A program made the position numbers and the translations under genes. The notes under the pieces are model-generated. The model was not told the origin of the DNA. It saw nothing but the letters and a program-made list of their open reading frames with translations, and did not search any database. From the IMG/VR virus record IMGVR_UViG_3300002835_000050, positions 50,551 through 114,550 of that record: DNA of 64,000 bases; one strand, given 5' to 3'. Positions within the stretch are counted from its first letter, which is position 1, and each line of letters begins with the position of its first letter. Shown in pieces: positions 17,390 through 26,101 of this stretch. The DNA is from a virus.

Positions 17390-18369
17390 AATGCTTGTTT
17401 TAATAGTGGAAATAATTTATCTCTTACAGCTTCAACACCATAGTCTTTTACAGAATCTGATAGATCTTTAGACATGTCAAGTACTACAAAGTTAAAACCA
17501 TACTTGTCTTTATATCTCTGAGCAGCTTTTATGCCAGGCTCATCATTATCAAACAGTACAATGATTTTATCATAGTGTGGTATTAGTTTACTCATTACAG
17601 ATTCTCCAATCATAGTATTTTCACTATCCGGAGCAATACATTCTACATTACTAATACCAAGCTTTCTAAAACACATAAGATCTTTAAGTGATGATGTAAT
17701 TACTAAGTACTTACAATTATACTGTAATTGATCTATTCCCTGAACATAATTTTGAACTTTAATAAACTTCTTATTTATATTCTTAGGCATGTAGATTTTA
17801 TACAGTTCACCATCATCTCTAAAATAACCATATAAGAAAGGTTTATTAAATGCAAATGAAGTCATAGAGCTATCTTCTTCTTTTTTCTCCATAGTAAAAT
17901 ATGCCAAAGGTGCCACATTATATGTTGTCAAAAGTGTAGAGCTAATCTTAAAGCTTGTCCAAAAAATAGAATCTAAGTTAGTCCAGTGTCTCATTTCATA
18001 ATCAACTACTTTGAACTTATCATGGAATTTAAACTCTGTTTTAGGTTGTACATTATGATTTAGAACATAGTCTTGATAATCATTTATTATTTTACTAACA
18101 GCATTTCCTCTTTCAGGTAAGTTAAACAATAACTTTACTAATTGTATGTTATCTCCCTGATAACCAGATGAAAAATCCTTAAACTTATAAATCATATTGT
18201 TACTATCCATGTAAATAAACATAGATGGTATCTTATCTTTAGAATTAAATGCAGAAAGTATTTTAATATCTTGACCTAAAAGTTTTTCCTTTAAGTTTAA
18301 ATAATATTCAAAAGGCCATTCTATAGGCACCTGAGAAAGTTTAGATATTATATTCTTAGTTGAAATCAT
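17386..18369 (-). CDS. DnaG-like primase with Toprim domain
   Basis: 327 aa from MISTKNIISKLSQ; the upstream ATG at 18417 lies inside the preceding terminator and is rejected. The Toprim region is KYLVITSSLKDLMCFRKLGI ... APDSENT ... KIIVLFDNDEPGIKAAQRYK. The DxD (FDNDEPG) is intact, but the catalytic Glu of the usual TEG..DAL is replaced (TSSLKD). An N-terminal zinc finger is not visible. It should make primers for the PolB enzyme and lies in the same module as DnaB-type helicase and SSB. Confidence 0.8.
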   Translation of the reverse strand: MISTKNIISKLSQVPIEWPFEYYLNLKEKLLGQDIKILSAFNSKDKIPSMFIYMDSNNMIYKFKDFSSGYQGDNIQLVKLLFNLPERGNAVSKIINDYQDYVLNHNVQPKTEFKFHDKFKVVDYEMRHWTNLDSIFWTSFKISSTLLTTYNVAPLAYFTMEKKEEDSSMTSFAFNKPFLYGYFRDDGELYKIYMPKNINKKFIKVQNYVQGIDQLQYNCKYLVITSSLKDLMCFRKLGISNVECIAPDSENTMIGESVMSKLIPHYDKIIVLFDNDEPGIKAAQRYKDKYGFNFVVLDMSKDLSDSVKDYGVEAVRDKLFPLLKQAL

Positions 18370-18381
18370 AATCAGATAATT

Positions 18382-18420
18382 AAAAATTAATGGGGACACC
18401 TTATCTGACATCCCCATTAA
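18382..18420 (-). terminator. Factor-independent terminator
   Basis: Minus-strand stem TTAATGGGGA/TCCCCATTAA (18387-18420), followed by T5. It closes the SSB-Sak4-DnaB transcript. Confidence 0.8.
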
Positions 18421-18430
18421 TTAATTAAAA

Positions 18431-19117
18431 TTAATCTAGAGAGAAATCAGAAGATGTTTTAGATGGGATAGATAAATTATCATCATCATCACCAAATTTA
18501 TTTACTTCTTTTACTTCAGCTTTTTTCAAGTGAAGAGCCTCATTGTAAGTCATTAGTTTATCACCTTCAGTTTCAGTGTAAACATAAGTACCTCTATCAG
18601 CTTTTGGTAAATACATATCATAATTAGTATAACCTGTTTTACCAACATACTCTTTACCTGCAATACAGAAATCAAGATAGATATCTTTGTAGACACCACT
18701 TTTATTAAATGCACTTACAAAGTCTTCAATAGTATCATGTTTACCATCTTGAGATGTGAACCAATCACTTACTCCTAATGCTTTAGATAAGTTTTGTAAG
18801 AAGATTAAAACTGATCTATCTCTTTGGATCTTGATACCAGTTTTAGTCTCACCGTCTGCAAATGCATACTGACTTGCTTTGATTCTACCAATTTGACCAG
18901 CATAATGACCTTTACTTGCATCATCTTTGTCAATCATGAAACCTTCAAATCCTTCTAAAGGTTCTGTTTCTACATTTAATATCATGTGTTTTGCACCATC
19001 AATAAATGTAAAGTCTTCCAAGACAATACTGTTAATTTTTAAAGTGTGATTACCTGGTGCAATTGTTTTTGCCATTCCTGATCCACCTGTTCCTAAGTCT
19101 GTTGTACTTAAAGCCAT
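18431..19117 (-). CDS. Single-stranded DNA-binding protein (SSB-like)
   Basis: 228 aa. Beta-rich N-terminal two-thirds (GNHTLKINSIVLEDFTFIDG, AKHMILNVETEPLEGFEGF) typical of phage OB-fold SSBs of the DUF669-like group, with an acidic disordered tail (NKFGDDDDNLSIP ... TSSDFSLD). It is encoded directly before a Sak4-like ATPase, the usual partner order. It would protect ssDNA at the fork and recruit partners through the acidic tip. Confidence 0.72.
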   Translation of the reverse strand: MALSTTDLGTGGSGMAKTIAPGNHTLKINSIVLEDFTFIDGAKHMILNVETEPLEGFEGFMIDKDDASKGHYAGQIGRIKASQYAFADGETKTGIKIQRDRSVLIFLQNLSKALGVSDWFTSQDGKHDTIEDFVSAFNKSGVYKDIYLDFCIAGKEYVGKTGYTNYDMYLPKADRGTYVYTETEGDKLMTYNEALHLKKAEVKEVNKFGDDDDNLSIPSKTSSDFSLD

Positions 19118-19140
19118 TTTGTTTTATTTTTTATTTGTTA

Positions 19141-19863
19141 TTATACATAAATTTTGTCCCAGTGAAACTCTAGTTCACCTTTTTCATTCAATTCAGAAAC
19201 TACAATTTCTTCATTAGTTAAATGCTTTGGTCTTGCACCACAAGTCACTTCTTCACTAGTCTTAAATGATAGAATAGTTTTGTTACCTTTTCTATACATA
19301 TAACCTATTGCATCTGCATTAGCACAGATTAAAGATTTAATTTTACCTGTCAAATCAATGTTTGCAGCTAATACCATCTCTCCCTTATCATCTATTTGCT
19401 TGTCTTTAATGTGACCTGCTAAAATAATATGGGGTGCTAAGGTATCAATAAAATCTAAAACTTGAAAGAAAGCTTGTCTTAAATATAAATATCCTGCACC
19501 ATTAGGTAATGATAAGACATTGTCTCCATCATAATTTTTACCCATGCTGGTTTGTTTATATAACTTTACGGCAAGAGGACCAACCATATCTTCTAAGGCT
19601 GTTACAGTATCAATAGTAACATACTTATATGGTTTACCTGCTTCTTTGATAGCTTTACCAGCTTCAAGTAATTCTTGTAATGAGCTTACTTGAATTTTTA
19701 AAGCATCTACATAATTAGAACCTTCTTCTAAATCAATAATAAGATTATTATCTAAACCTGCAAATGCGGTAGTTTTACCAGTTTTTGGCTTAGAATAAAT
19801 AATTAATCTTTTAGGATTAGTTGATTCTGATTTTACTTTTGTTGTTGGAAGTACTATACTCAT
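19141..19863 (-). CDS. Sak4-like RecA-fold ATPase
   Basis: 240 aa. Walker A SKPKTGKTTAFAGL near residue 25, Walker B-like NNLIIDLEEGSNYV, and a second acidic strand YVTIDTVTALED; the ILAGHIKDKQID segment matches the Sak4/AAA_24 core. This family anneals or exchanges single strands with its SSB, and the SSB-like gene follows downstream. It overlaps the upstream gene by 4 bases. Confidence 0.82.
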   Translation of the reverse strand: MSIVLPTTKVKSESTNPKRLIIYSKPKTGKTTAFAGLDNNLIIDLEEGSNYVDALKIQVSSLQELLEAGKAIKEAGKPYKYVTIDTVTALEDMVGPLAVKLYKQTSMGKNYDGDNVLSLPNGAGYLYLRQAFFQVLDFIDTLAPHIILAGHIKDKQIDDKGEMVLAANIDLTGKIKSLICANADAIGYMYRKGNKTILSFKTSEEVTCGARPKHLTNEEIVVSELNEKGELEFHWDKIYV

Positions 19864-20519
19864 TGTTTAGATATTAATGAATTTAACCAAAGTTTATTAC
19901 TTACTGGTTTTTTCCACATAATTGCAGCAAAATCAGTAATAGTCATATCTGACATAGGAGAATCCTCACCAGTAAGAATATCAGCTATTGAAATAGATGC
20001 AGTCTCTTCTTTTTTAGGAAATTCTTCTTCAAAATCAGGGAATAAACTACTCTGTAATTTTGGTAATTCTTCTTCTTTTGTTTTTGTTTCAGCATCTGCT
20101 TTTCTCTTTTCATAAAGAGCATGTGTAATCTCAGTTCCATCTTTTAGAACTGCACACATTTCAGATACAGGGACTGTATACAATACATAAGGTTCACCCT
20201 TATAATTTGTACCAGTTTTAGTTTCATATTCCTCTACATAGAAAGGATTGTACTTGTACTTAAATAATTGTCTATCCTCTGAAAATGGTATTACATTTGT
20301 AACAACATTATTTGCATCAGTAACATTATCATAGAACTCAACATAGATATCTTCTCCTTTACCCACTTCAGATTCAAAAAACTGAACATGTCTACCAAAC
20401 TTACCTTTTTGGAAAAAGGCTGTTTTGATAATAAAAAATGGGTCCGGGTTACCAATAGCTCTAAAGGTATCCATGTGTTGGACAAAAAATTCTTTTTCTT
20501 TTTCTTTTCTTACATTCAT
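19860..20519 (-). CDS. Hypothetical replication-module protein (219 aa)
   Basis: The N-terminal half is beta-rich (NPDPFFIIKTAFFQKGKFG, VGKGEDIYVEFYDN). The C-terminal half is Lys/Glu-rich and disordered, ending in a short hydrophobic helix (ITDFAAIMWKKPVSNKLWLN). It lies between the DnaB and Sak4 genes and overlaps Sak4. Perhaps a helicase or recombinase accessory factor (inference only). Confidence 0.65.
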   Translation of the reverse strand: MNVRKEKEKEFFVQHMDTFRAIGNPDPFFIIKTAFFQKGKFGRHVQFFESEVGKGEDIYVEFYDNVTDANNVVTNVIPFSEDRQLFKYKYNPFYVEEYETKTGTNYKGEPYVLYTVPVSEMCAVLKDGTEITHALYEKRKADAETKTKEEELPKLQSSLFPDFEEEFPKKEETASISIADILTGEDSPMSDMTITDFAAIMWKKPVSNKLWLNSLISKQ

Positions 20520-20528
20520 AATTGTTTT

Positions 20529-21530
20529 TTAAATTGACATTTTCTTTGTTGCTTGGGCAGGAGTGTCTATTTCAATAATTCTCATGGTAGTCCTATCTAG
20601 TTTAAAGAAACTAATTCTAGTTGTACCATTTCTTGACTTCAAAAAGTGAAACACCAACATGTCCTCATCATTGATAAGAAATCTTTCTGGACCATATTGT
20701 CTAATTTTTCTAATTGAAGGTTTGTTAATTCCCATAACTACATCAGCATGTTGCAATAAAGCATCTGAACCATAGATATCTGAATCAAGAATATAATTTC
20801 CATATTCACCATCCCGTTGTCTATCTGGTGCATCTATGTTTCTATTTAATTGGCTAAGAACTACAAAAGCAACTGGATATTTCTTTTTCATCATAGTGAG
20901 AGCTTCACCTAAGCTATTTAACATCTCAAATTTATCCTTTTGTCCTTTACCTACTCTAAATAGTGCAGAATGATCAATGCCAACAAGTAAGTTAGTATAA
21001 GTACCATCTTCTCTTTGGTTTTGCTCCATTTCATAATGAATTGTAGCACACATCTCATCTACTGTACATGCATCATAAACAACATTAATAAAATCACTAT
21101 TAGTGGTTTTATTATAATAGTCTACACATTTGTAGAATATTTTTTCATCTACGGGATGTCCCCCCTTACTCATAAGAGTATTGTAATCAGCACCTGTATT
21201 CAGACTTAATTTTCTTACCCCACTGGTTTCATCAACCATCTCCATCTGGAATTTAAGAACTCTAAATTCTTGGTCAGCATTGTGTTCAATAATATCACTA
21301 ATCAACTGTTCCATGAATAAAGTTTTCCCAGTACCGGGTCTAGCACCTACTATGGTGATAGTTCTCCATTCTAATCCATCACAAAAAGCATCATTAAATT
21401 TGGGCCATGCACTTTTAAGAGATTGTAACTCCCCTTTTCTTCTTGCTTTGATTTTTAAGATAGCTTTTCTTAAAGCATCTCTTTCACTAACAGGCTTTAG
21501 CGGCCTGGCTCCATTAAATAAATCTGCCAT
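20529..21530 (-). CDS. DnaB-type replicative helicase (RecA-fold domain)
   Basis: 333 aa. WRTITIVGARPGTGKTLFME is Walker A at the usual place of a DnaB C-terminal domain. FRVLKFQMEMVDE, LLVGIDHSALFRVGKG (Walker B), VAFVVLSQLNRN (H3-like) and DMLVFHFLKSRNGTTR (basic finger region) follow in DnaB order. No N-terminal DnaB domain is present, as in several phage helicases. It unwinds DNA ahead of the PolB enzyme. Confidence 0.88.
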   Translation of the reverse strand: MADLFNGARPLKPVSERDALRKAILKIKARRKGELQSLKSAWPKFNDAFCDGLEWRTITIVGARPGTGKTLFMEQLISDIIEHNADQEFRVLKFQMEMVDETSGVRKLSLNTGADYNTLMSKGGHPVDEKIFYKCVDYYNKTTNSDFINVVYDACTVDEMCATIHYEMEQNQREDGTYTNLLVGIDHSALFRVGKGQKDKFEMLNSLGEALTMMKKKYPVAFVVLSQLNRNIDAPDRQRDGEYGNYILDSDIYGSDALLQHADVVMGINKPSIRKIRQYGPERFLINDEDMLVFHFLKSRNGTTRISFFKLDRTTMRIIEIDTPAQATKKMSI

Positions 21531-21533
21531 AAT

Positions 21534-21716
21534 TTAATTGTTTAAAGTCTGGACTTTAGCTTTGTTGTACATATAATGTAGTATACTTATAATAACTTCT
21601 ATTGCTATATATTGACCTATTGTAACAGTTACAATAAATAAATCAACAATGAAGAAAGCTATAATACTACCTATAATTGCCCAAAAAGTTAAAATCACAT
21701 TTTTGCTGATTCTCAT
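21534..21716 (-). CDS. Small membrane protein (60 aa)
   Basis: Two hydrophobic stretches (ILTFWAIIGSIIAFFIVDLF and IVTVTIGQYIAIEVIISIL) with Lys-rich ends. It sits between the helicase and a conserved early gene, overlapping the latter by 1 base. Possibly an inner-membrane early protein; role unknown. Confidence 0.6.
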   Translation of the reverse strand: MRISKNVILTFWAIIGSIIAFFIVDLFIVTVTIGQYIAIEVIISILHYMYNKAKVQTLNN

Positions 21717-22309
21717 TATACAATTCTCTCTTTAAAATAATTAGTATCCTCATCCAAAGAATTATTAACTTGATCACAGTATGTTGCTAAATCAGATTCA
21801 AAAGATTTATCTATGTTTTGCTTCCTGATAAAATATTGTGCAGTCCTCATAAACTCATAGTTCCTTACACTGTATTCATCAACATACTTTTCTGTGGCTG
21901 ACAAAATTGTTGGCCAATCATAATCAAAATTCTCAAAGAACCATCTAAAACTAACTTCAAGATTCTTGGCATTTACTCTAGCATATTTTCCAGAGGAGAG
22001 TTTCCTATTAGGGAATATTTCTACATACTCCTGGATTTTATCTGTAAAGTCCTGACCTAGTAATAATTGAGAAGTTTTTTTCTTGGTTTTTTTGAAGAAA
22101 CTATTAATTTCATCTATAAAGATAATACTTTTTGTTGTTAATTTCAAATCTTTGTCAAGCCATTTATCATTTTTTAACTTTGTAACCTCAAGACTTTTAC
22201 TAACAAAATTATTTGGTACAGTCTTTTCTTTTATACAATGTAATACATAATATGTATTGGGAGTTAAACCCTCTTGTATTAATCTGTTAAATATTTCTGT
22301 CATTACCAA
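21716..22309 (-). CDS. Early protein, possible helicase-loader type (197 aa)
   Basis: The N-terminal part (FNRLIQEGLTPNTYYVLHCI) looks like a winged-helix segment of the type found in phage replication initiators. The C-terminal part is helical and rich in aromatic residues (FRWFFENFDYDWPTILSATE, RTAQYFIRKQN). It lies next to UDG and the helicase. The loader idea rests only on context and the HTH-like start. Confidence 0.55.
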   Translation of the reverse strand: MVMTEIFNRLIQEGLTPNTYYVLHCIKEKTVPNNFVSKSLEVTKLKNDKWLDKDLKLTTKSIIFIDEINSFFKKTKKKTSQLLLGQDFTDKIQEYVEIFPNRKLSSGKYARVNAKNLEVSFRWFFENFDYDWPTILSATEKYVDEYSVRNYEFMRTAQYFIRKQNIDKSFESDLATYCDQVNNSLDEDTNYFKERIV

Positions 22310-23016
22310 ATAATTTTAGTGTTGTGTGTTTTTTCAACAAGATTGTTAACTTCATTGAATACATTTTGTGAATCCCAAGTTTTAGAACCTGCATATGCAG
22401 CACTAGCTGGATGACTCACATAAAATTTGTAGTTGTTTTCATTTACAGCATCAGACCAAGTCTTAGCTTCTTTACCCATATAAACATAAACTAAGCCGTT
22501 TACATTCCAAGTTAAATAATCAAACAAGTAAGCTAAGAAAGGCTGCCATATAGTATAATGTTGTCCTATTTTACTTACTGTAGTTGATAGAGCTGTATTA
22601 AGCATAAGTATACCTTGATTTGACCATCTAGTCAGATCAGGATTTAAAGATCCCGGATGTCCTTTGTAAACATGCCTGTTAATTTCTTCAAGCATATACT
22701 TAAGACTAGTCTCTGCTACATTAGTATTACCACAACTAAATGCAATACCATCAGCTACTTCAAATTGAGGATAGGGATCTTGTCCAAGAATAACTACTTT
22801 AAGTTCATCTATAGGACACTCTTCAAATGCTCTAAACATTTGACTTAACTTAGGTGTAAACCTTTTACCTTCTGATGATAATTTTGCTAATTCTTTAATA
22901 ATATTATCAAAGTCACTACTATATATAAAGCCTCTAAGTTTTATTGCCCAGCCAGATTTTTCTAGCCTTTGATAAAGTTTATTTTTAATATCTTCAAGAT
23001 CAAGTTGTTGTTTCAT
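22303..23016 (-). CDS. ung: Uracil-DNA glycosylase, family 1
   Basis: 237 aa from MKQQLDLEDIKNKL at 23016; the longer frame to 23121 would run through the promoter and into the divergent gene. Motif A VVILGQDPYPQFEVADGIAF has the catalytic Asp80 (Pro for the usual His after PY). Motif B is VSHPASAAYAG with His202. It removes uracil from DNA in base-excision repair. It carries its own promoter and overlaps the next gene by 7 bases. Confidence 0.93.
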   Translation of the reverse strand: MKQQLDLEDIKNKLYQRLEKSGWAIKLRGFIYSSDFDNIIKELAKLSSEGKRFTPKLSQMFRAFEECPIDELKVVILGQDPYPQFEVADGIAFSCGNTNVAETSLKYMLEEINRHVYKGHPGSLNPDLTRWSNQGILMLNTALSTTVSKIGQHYTIWQPFLAYLFDYLTWNVNGLVYVYMGKEAKTWSDAVNENNYKFYVSHPASAAYAGSKTWDSQNVFNEVNNLVEKTHNTKIIW

Positions 23017-23036
23017 ATTTTTTATTAATTTTGTTA

Positions 23037-23044
23037 CAAAGTTA
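23037..23044 (-). promoter_or_regulatory. Bacteroidota-type -7 element for the UDG gene
   Basis: Minus-strand TAACTTTG fits TAnnTTTG and lies 20 bases before the UDG start, in the short gap to the divergent gene at 23050. The -33 region is T-rich but lacks an exact TTTG. Confidence 0.5.
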
Positions 23045-23049
23045 TAATT

Positions 23050-23355
23050 ATGGCGGTAAAAGTAAAAGAAATGAAAGATGATGCTATTCTTAGCATTCAG
23101 GTAAATAAAGGATATTACCAAATGGTAAAAGCATTATCATTCTATTTATTTATTCAGTTTAAAGGTGATAACAAAGAAGCTTATCTAAAAGAAGCAATTG
23201 AAAAAGGTTATGCAGATTTAGATGATTTACAAAAATCATTTTATACTGTTGCTTTATTGCTTGGTGAGATAGAAAAAACTGCAATTGCTGAAGGTTTAGT
23301 AGTAGAAAAAGAAATTCTTCAACCGGGAGATGAAGGTTATGTAGAACCTAAGTAA
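23050..23355 (+). CDS. Hypothetical protein (101 aa)
   Basis: Starts MAVKVKEMKDDAILSIQVNK and continues as a helical protein (MVKALSFYLFIQFKGDNKEA, ADLDDLQKSFYTVALLLGEI) with an acidic end. It is the first gene of a small plus-strand island in the minus module and converges on the gene at 23348 with an 8-base overlap of stops. Function unknown. Confidence 0.68.
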   Translation: MAVKVKEMKDDAILSIQVNKGYYQMVKALSFYLFIQFKGDNKEAYLKEAIEKGYADLDDLQKSFYTVALLLGEIEKTAIAEGLVVEKEILQPGDEGYVEPK

Positions 23356-23725
23356 GGTTCATATTATAATTATCTCTTCCTATTGCAATACAAGCTTCAA
23401 TTGCTAAAGCTAACTCATCTTTGCTACAATCAGCAAATGATTTACATATTTGCGCATGTTCTGCCTCATAGCATAACCCAGATGATTCTTTAATTAATTG
23501 TTTCATTTCATTAAAGTTATATCCAGATTCTTTAGCTAATTCTCTTATACATGCATGCACTTTTGCTAGTTGAGCAACTGATGCATTCTCTGATGTTAAG
23601 CCAATAAACATCTCAACTTCTTGGCCTTCAGATAATTTATCTAAAAATAATTGATAATTTAACTTGGATTTATCATTAGGATAACTTAACTTTCCATCCT
23701 GTTTGATTAGTTTTACAGTAAACAT
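23348..23725 (-). CDS. Hypothetical protein, NinB-like region (125 aa)
   Basis: MFTVKLIKQDGKLSYPNDKS and LDKLSEGQEVEMFIGLTSEN, then SVAQLAKVHACIRELAKESGY, resemble the short phage proteins that align with recombination protein NinB (strand-rich start, 'q...iha..relA...G'). A zinc site is not evident. It is flanked by plus-strand genes. The NinB-like label is tentative. Confidence 0.55.
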   Translation of the reverse strand: MFTVKLIKQDGKLSYPNDKSKLNYQLFLDKLSEGQEVEMFIGLTSENASVAQLAKVHACIRELAKESGYNFNEMKQLIKESSGLCYEAEHAQICKSFADCSKDELALAIEACIAIGRDNYNMNLT

Positions 23726-23733
23726 GTTGATTA

Positions 23734-23747
23734 TTTTTTGTATATTA
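23734..23747 (+). promoter_or_regulatory. Repeated promoter-like 14-mer TTTTTTGTATATTA
   Basis: An exact copy of a 14-base motif also found at 45647-45660 and 48998-49011, each on the plus strand 19-26 bases before a start codon. Here it precedes the metallophosphoesterase gene by 19 bases. Probably a promoter or a shared 5' element. Confidence 0.5.
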
Positions 23748-23766
23748 ATAATAGATTGATTAAAAT

Positions 23767-24783
23767 ATGGCAGATAAAAGTAATAGAGATAAAGATACTG
23801 ATATAATACTAGAGTATCTTTCTAATTTTCCAAATGCACCATCTCTAACCTTAGCTAGAAAAATATATGCGGAACACCCAACCTTTTATTCTTTTGAAAG
23901 GGTGTACAATAAAGTTAGGTATTACAGAGGTCAAATGGGACCAAAGCACAGAAAAAGATTAAAAGATAAAACACATCAACAAGAACTTAAAGTAGAATTT
24001 ACTATGAAAGAAAAATTCTTACCTGAGTCTTATGCTAGTAAGCGTGATACTTTTGTATTTCCTACGGGAACCAAATCAGTAGGCATCATCGGAGATGTTC
24101 ATATTCCTTACCAAGATAATGATGCTATAGAAGTAGCATTTGCTAAAATGGAAGAAGAAAAGATTGAATCTTTATTCATCAATGGTGACTTATTAGACTT
24201 CTATCAGCTTTCATTTCATGAGAAAGATCCAAGAATGGTTCATTTCAAACAAGAAATAGAAGCAGGAAGACAGTTCTTAGACTATTGTAGATCTAGATTC
24301 CCAAGTATCCCAATTTATCTAATTCCGGGTAACCATGAAAATAGATTTGAAAGATACCTTAGAGTTAAAGCATCAGAACTAATAGACATGGATGAATTTA
24401 GACTTGATGTCTTATTACATGTTGCAGAATATGGTGTACAATATATTCCATTTAGATCTAAAGTTGTCTTTGGTGACTTCTTAATAGAACATGGAGATAA
24501 AATTCCAGGTGCAGGTGGTGTAGTACCAGCCCGTACAGCTCTAATGAAATTAAAAACTAACTGTCTTATCAATCACTTTCACAAAACTAGTTCTAGTATT
24601 CAAAGAGTCTATGGACCAGGAGATTCAACAATTATCCGTGGTTATAGCCTTGGATGTTTATGTGAGCTTACTCCTGAGTATTTAGAGATTAATGAATGGA
24701 ACCATGGTTTTGCTATATTAAAGAAAGTAGGTGGTCAAGTTCAAGTTAATAATTATAAGATAGAAGGTAATCAAATAGTCTAA
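23767..24783 (+). CDS. Calcineurin-like metallophosphoesterase
   Basis: 338 aa. The metal-binding motifs appear in order: VGIIGDVHIPY (GDxH), FINGDLLDFYQ (GDxxD), LIPGNHENRFERY (GNHE), FLIEHGDKIPG and LINHFHKTSS (GHxH-like HFH). The N-terminal about 100 residues look like an HTH/DNA-binding region (TLARKIYAEHPTFYSFERVY, then VRYYRGQMG). It may act on nucleic acid or nucleotides. It has its own promoter-like motif and a downstream gene sharing its stop/start (TAATG). Confidence 0.88.
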   Translation: MADKSNRDKDTDIILEYLSNFPNAPSLTLARKIYAEHPTFYSFERVYNKVRYYRGQMGPKHRKRLKDKTHQQELKVEFTMKEKFLPESYASKRDTFVFPTGTKSVGIIGDVHIPYQDNDAIEVAFAKMEEEKIESLFINGDLLDFYQLSFHEKDPRMVHFKQEIEAGRQFLDYCRSRFPSIPIYLIPGNHENRFERYLRVKASELIDMDEFRLDVLLHVAEYGVQYIPFRSKVVFGDFLIEHGDKIPGAGGVVPARTALMKLKTNCLINHFHKTSSSIQRVYGPGDSTIIRGYSLGCLCELTPEYLEINEWNHGFAILKKVGGQVQVNNYKIEGNQIV

Positions 24784-25073
24784 TGTTTTTAGCAATAGAA
24801 TTTACAGATAAAGATGGTTCTTATATTGAGCATCTTAATGTTACTCATATAACTAGAATATCATTTGTTAATGCAATGAATTCTGATGCAGGAACTAAGA
24901 TCCATTTAAGAACAGGTGAAGTTTTAACAACACCTGCTCCTATGGATTTAATTTCTCAAAAGATTGATGAGTGCTGGAAATCAGCAGCTACATTAGTTAT
25001 CTTTAATATTCTTGCTGAAAAGGCTAAACTGCGTTCTGATGCGGACAATGAAGGATCTCTAGAAACTGAATAA
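24783..25073 (+). CDS. Hypothetical protein (96 aa)
   Basis: The N-terminal half alternates strands (MFLAIEFTDKDGSYIEHLNV, TKIHLRTGEVLTTPAPMDLI) like a small beta-sheet protein, and the C-terminal half is a helix ending in an acidic tail. Coupled to the phosphoesterase gene (start overlaps its stop), so possibly its partner. Its 3' end overlaps a convergent gene by 50 bases. Confidence 0.62.
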   Translation: MFLAIEFTDKDGSYIEHLNVTHITRISFVNAMNSDAGTKIHLRTGEVLTTPAPMDLISQKIDECWKSAATLVIFNILAEKAKLRSDADNEGSLETE

Positions 25074-25287
25074 CTTGTTCTTTATCAGATATTTTGAAGT
25101 TAAGTGGCCAGTCTAGGTTATAAATAAACCACTGGTCATCTTTTACTTCATCACTATCTACGGAACTTAATGTTAAATTATCAAATACTTCAAGATTATA
25201 ATAATGATAATCATATCCATTTTGACTTTCTGAGTCATTGATATCTACTTTGATAAAGCCTAAATCAATTAAATCTTGTTCTGTCAT
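25024..25287 (-). CDS. Hypothetical protein (87 aa)
   Basis: Asp/Tyr/Leu-rich (MTEQDLIDLGFIKVDINDSE, YDYHYYNLEVFDNLTLSSVD), ending KEQVIQFLEILHCPHQNAV. 'LGF.k.d........Yhyy.L......L.s' is a pattern of short phage proteins of unknown function. It overlaps the convergent gene at its 3' end. Confidence 0.65.
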   Translation of the reverse strand: MTEQDLIDLGFIKVDINDSESQNGYDYHYYNLEVFDNLTLSSVDSDEVKDDQWFIYNLDWPLNFKISDKEQVIQFLEILHCPHQNAV

Positions 25288-25289
25288 AA

Positions 25290-25874
25290 CTATTTATTAA
25301 AAGTTGCTATAAATAATTCTTTAGATAACACAGTATGTGGGTAGTCCTTTACAATTTCACTAAGTCTTACACTTGCTGGACCTATACCCCATTCTCCATG
25401 TTCTTCTATTCTTTTCTTTCTCATATTAACTATAGAAAGATACACAAGGTTTAAATTATCAATATCTTTAGACTGCATCATGTTAGACATATTACGCGCT
25501 TCATCTTCAGTTATATAATCTAATACTTTCAGTAATTGGATCTCTGCTAATAAAATAAAAGGCCGGTAATCACCAGCCTTTGTACCATGATTATAGAGAT
25601 GCCATAAATAATGTAAATTTTGATCTACATCTTTAGTCATATAAAAATGTTCTTTAACAATTACATTAACTAAATGTTTAATCTCAGGAATTTTAATGTA
25701 AATATCTTTATATTCCATATATAATTCAAAATCTTCACTTTCTAAATATCTATAATAACCTTTTTTACAAAGCATAGCTGCCTGGTTTTCTGTATAACCA
25801 GGATACCATTTTGTTAAAAAAGTTTCTATAGGTCTATTTGATAAATGTCTTTTTACTCCATAATTAACTCCCAT
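25290..25874 (-). CDS. Hypothetical protein (194 aa)
   Basis: Tyr/Lys/Leu-rich helical protein (YLESEDFELYMEYKDIYIKI, LHYLWHLYNHGTKAGDYRPF) with a C-terminal RLSEIVKDYPHTVLSKELF. No membrane segment or known catalytic pattern. It lies 2 bases from the next gene. Function unknown. Confidence 0.66.
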   Translation of the reverse strand: MGVNYGVKRHLSNRPIETFLTKWYPGYTENQAAMLCKKGYYRYLESEDFELYMEYKDIYIKIPEIKHLVNVIVKEHFYMTKDVDQNLHYLWHLYNHGTKAGDYRPFILLAEIQLLKVLDYITEDEARNMSNMMQSKDIDNLNLVYLSIVNMRKKRIEEHGEWGIGPASVRLSEIVKDYPHTVLSKELFIATFNK

Positions 25875-25920
25875 AAGTTGTTTTAAAATTCTAACTCTTC
25901 CTAACCAACTCTTTATCTTA

Positions 25921-26100
25921 TTACTTAAGGAAGTTTATGTATGCTTGAGCTTTTCTTTTAGAATCATATACTATTACATTACCTGTGTCATCTTTGACAT
26001 CACTCCAGAAAAATAAGAAAGCCTTCTTTCTTACTGTGTACTTGATTAATCCATCATTTTGGATTTCTTCTACTTTGTAGTTTTCTTTTTTTGCATTCAT
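25921..26100 (-). CDS. Small basic protein (59 aa)
   Basis: Short ORF MNAKKENYKVEEIQNDGLIK ..., with a strand-rich middle (KKAFLFFWSDVKDDTGNVIV) and a C-terminal YDSKRKAQAYINFLK. It starts 1 base after the end of the upstream gene. The YxxK..A...I end recalls small phage fold-accessory proteins; function unknown. Confidence 0.6.
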   Translation of the reverse strand: MNAKKENYKVEEIQNDGLIKYTVRKKAFLFFWSDVKDDTGNVIVYDSKRKAQAYINFLK

Positions 26101-26101
26101 T

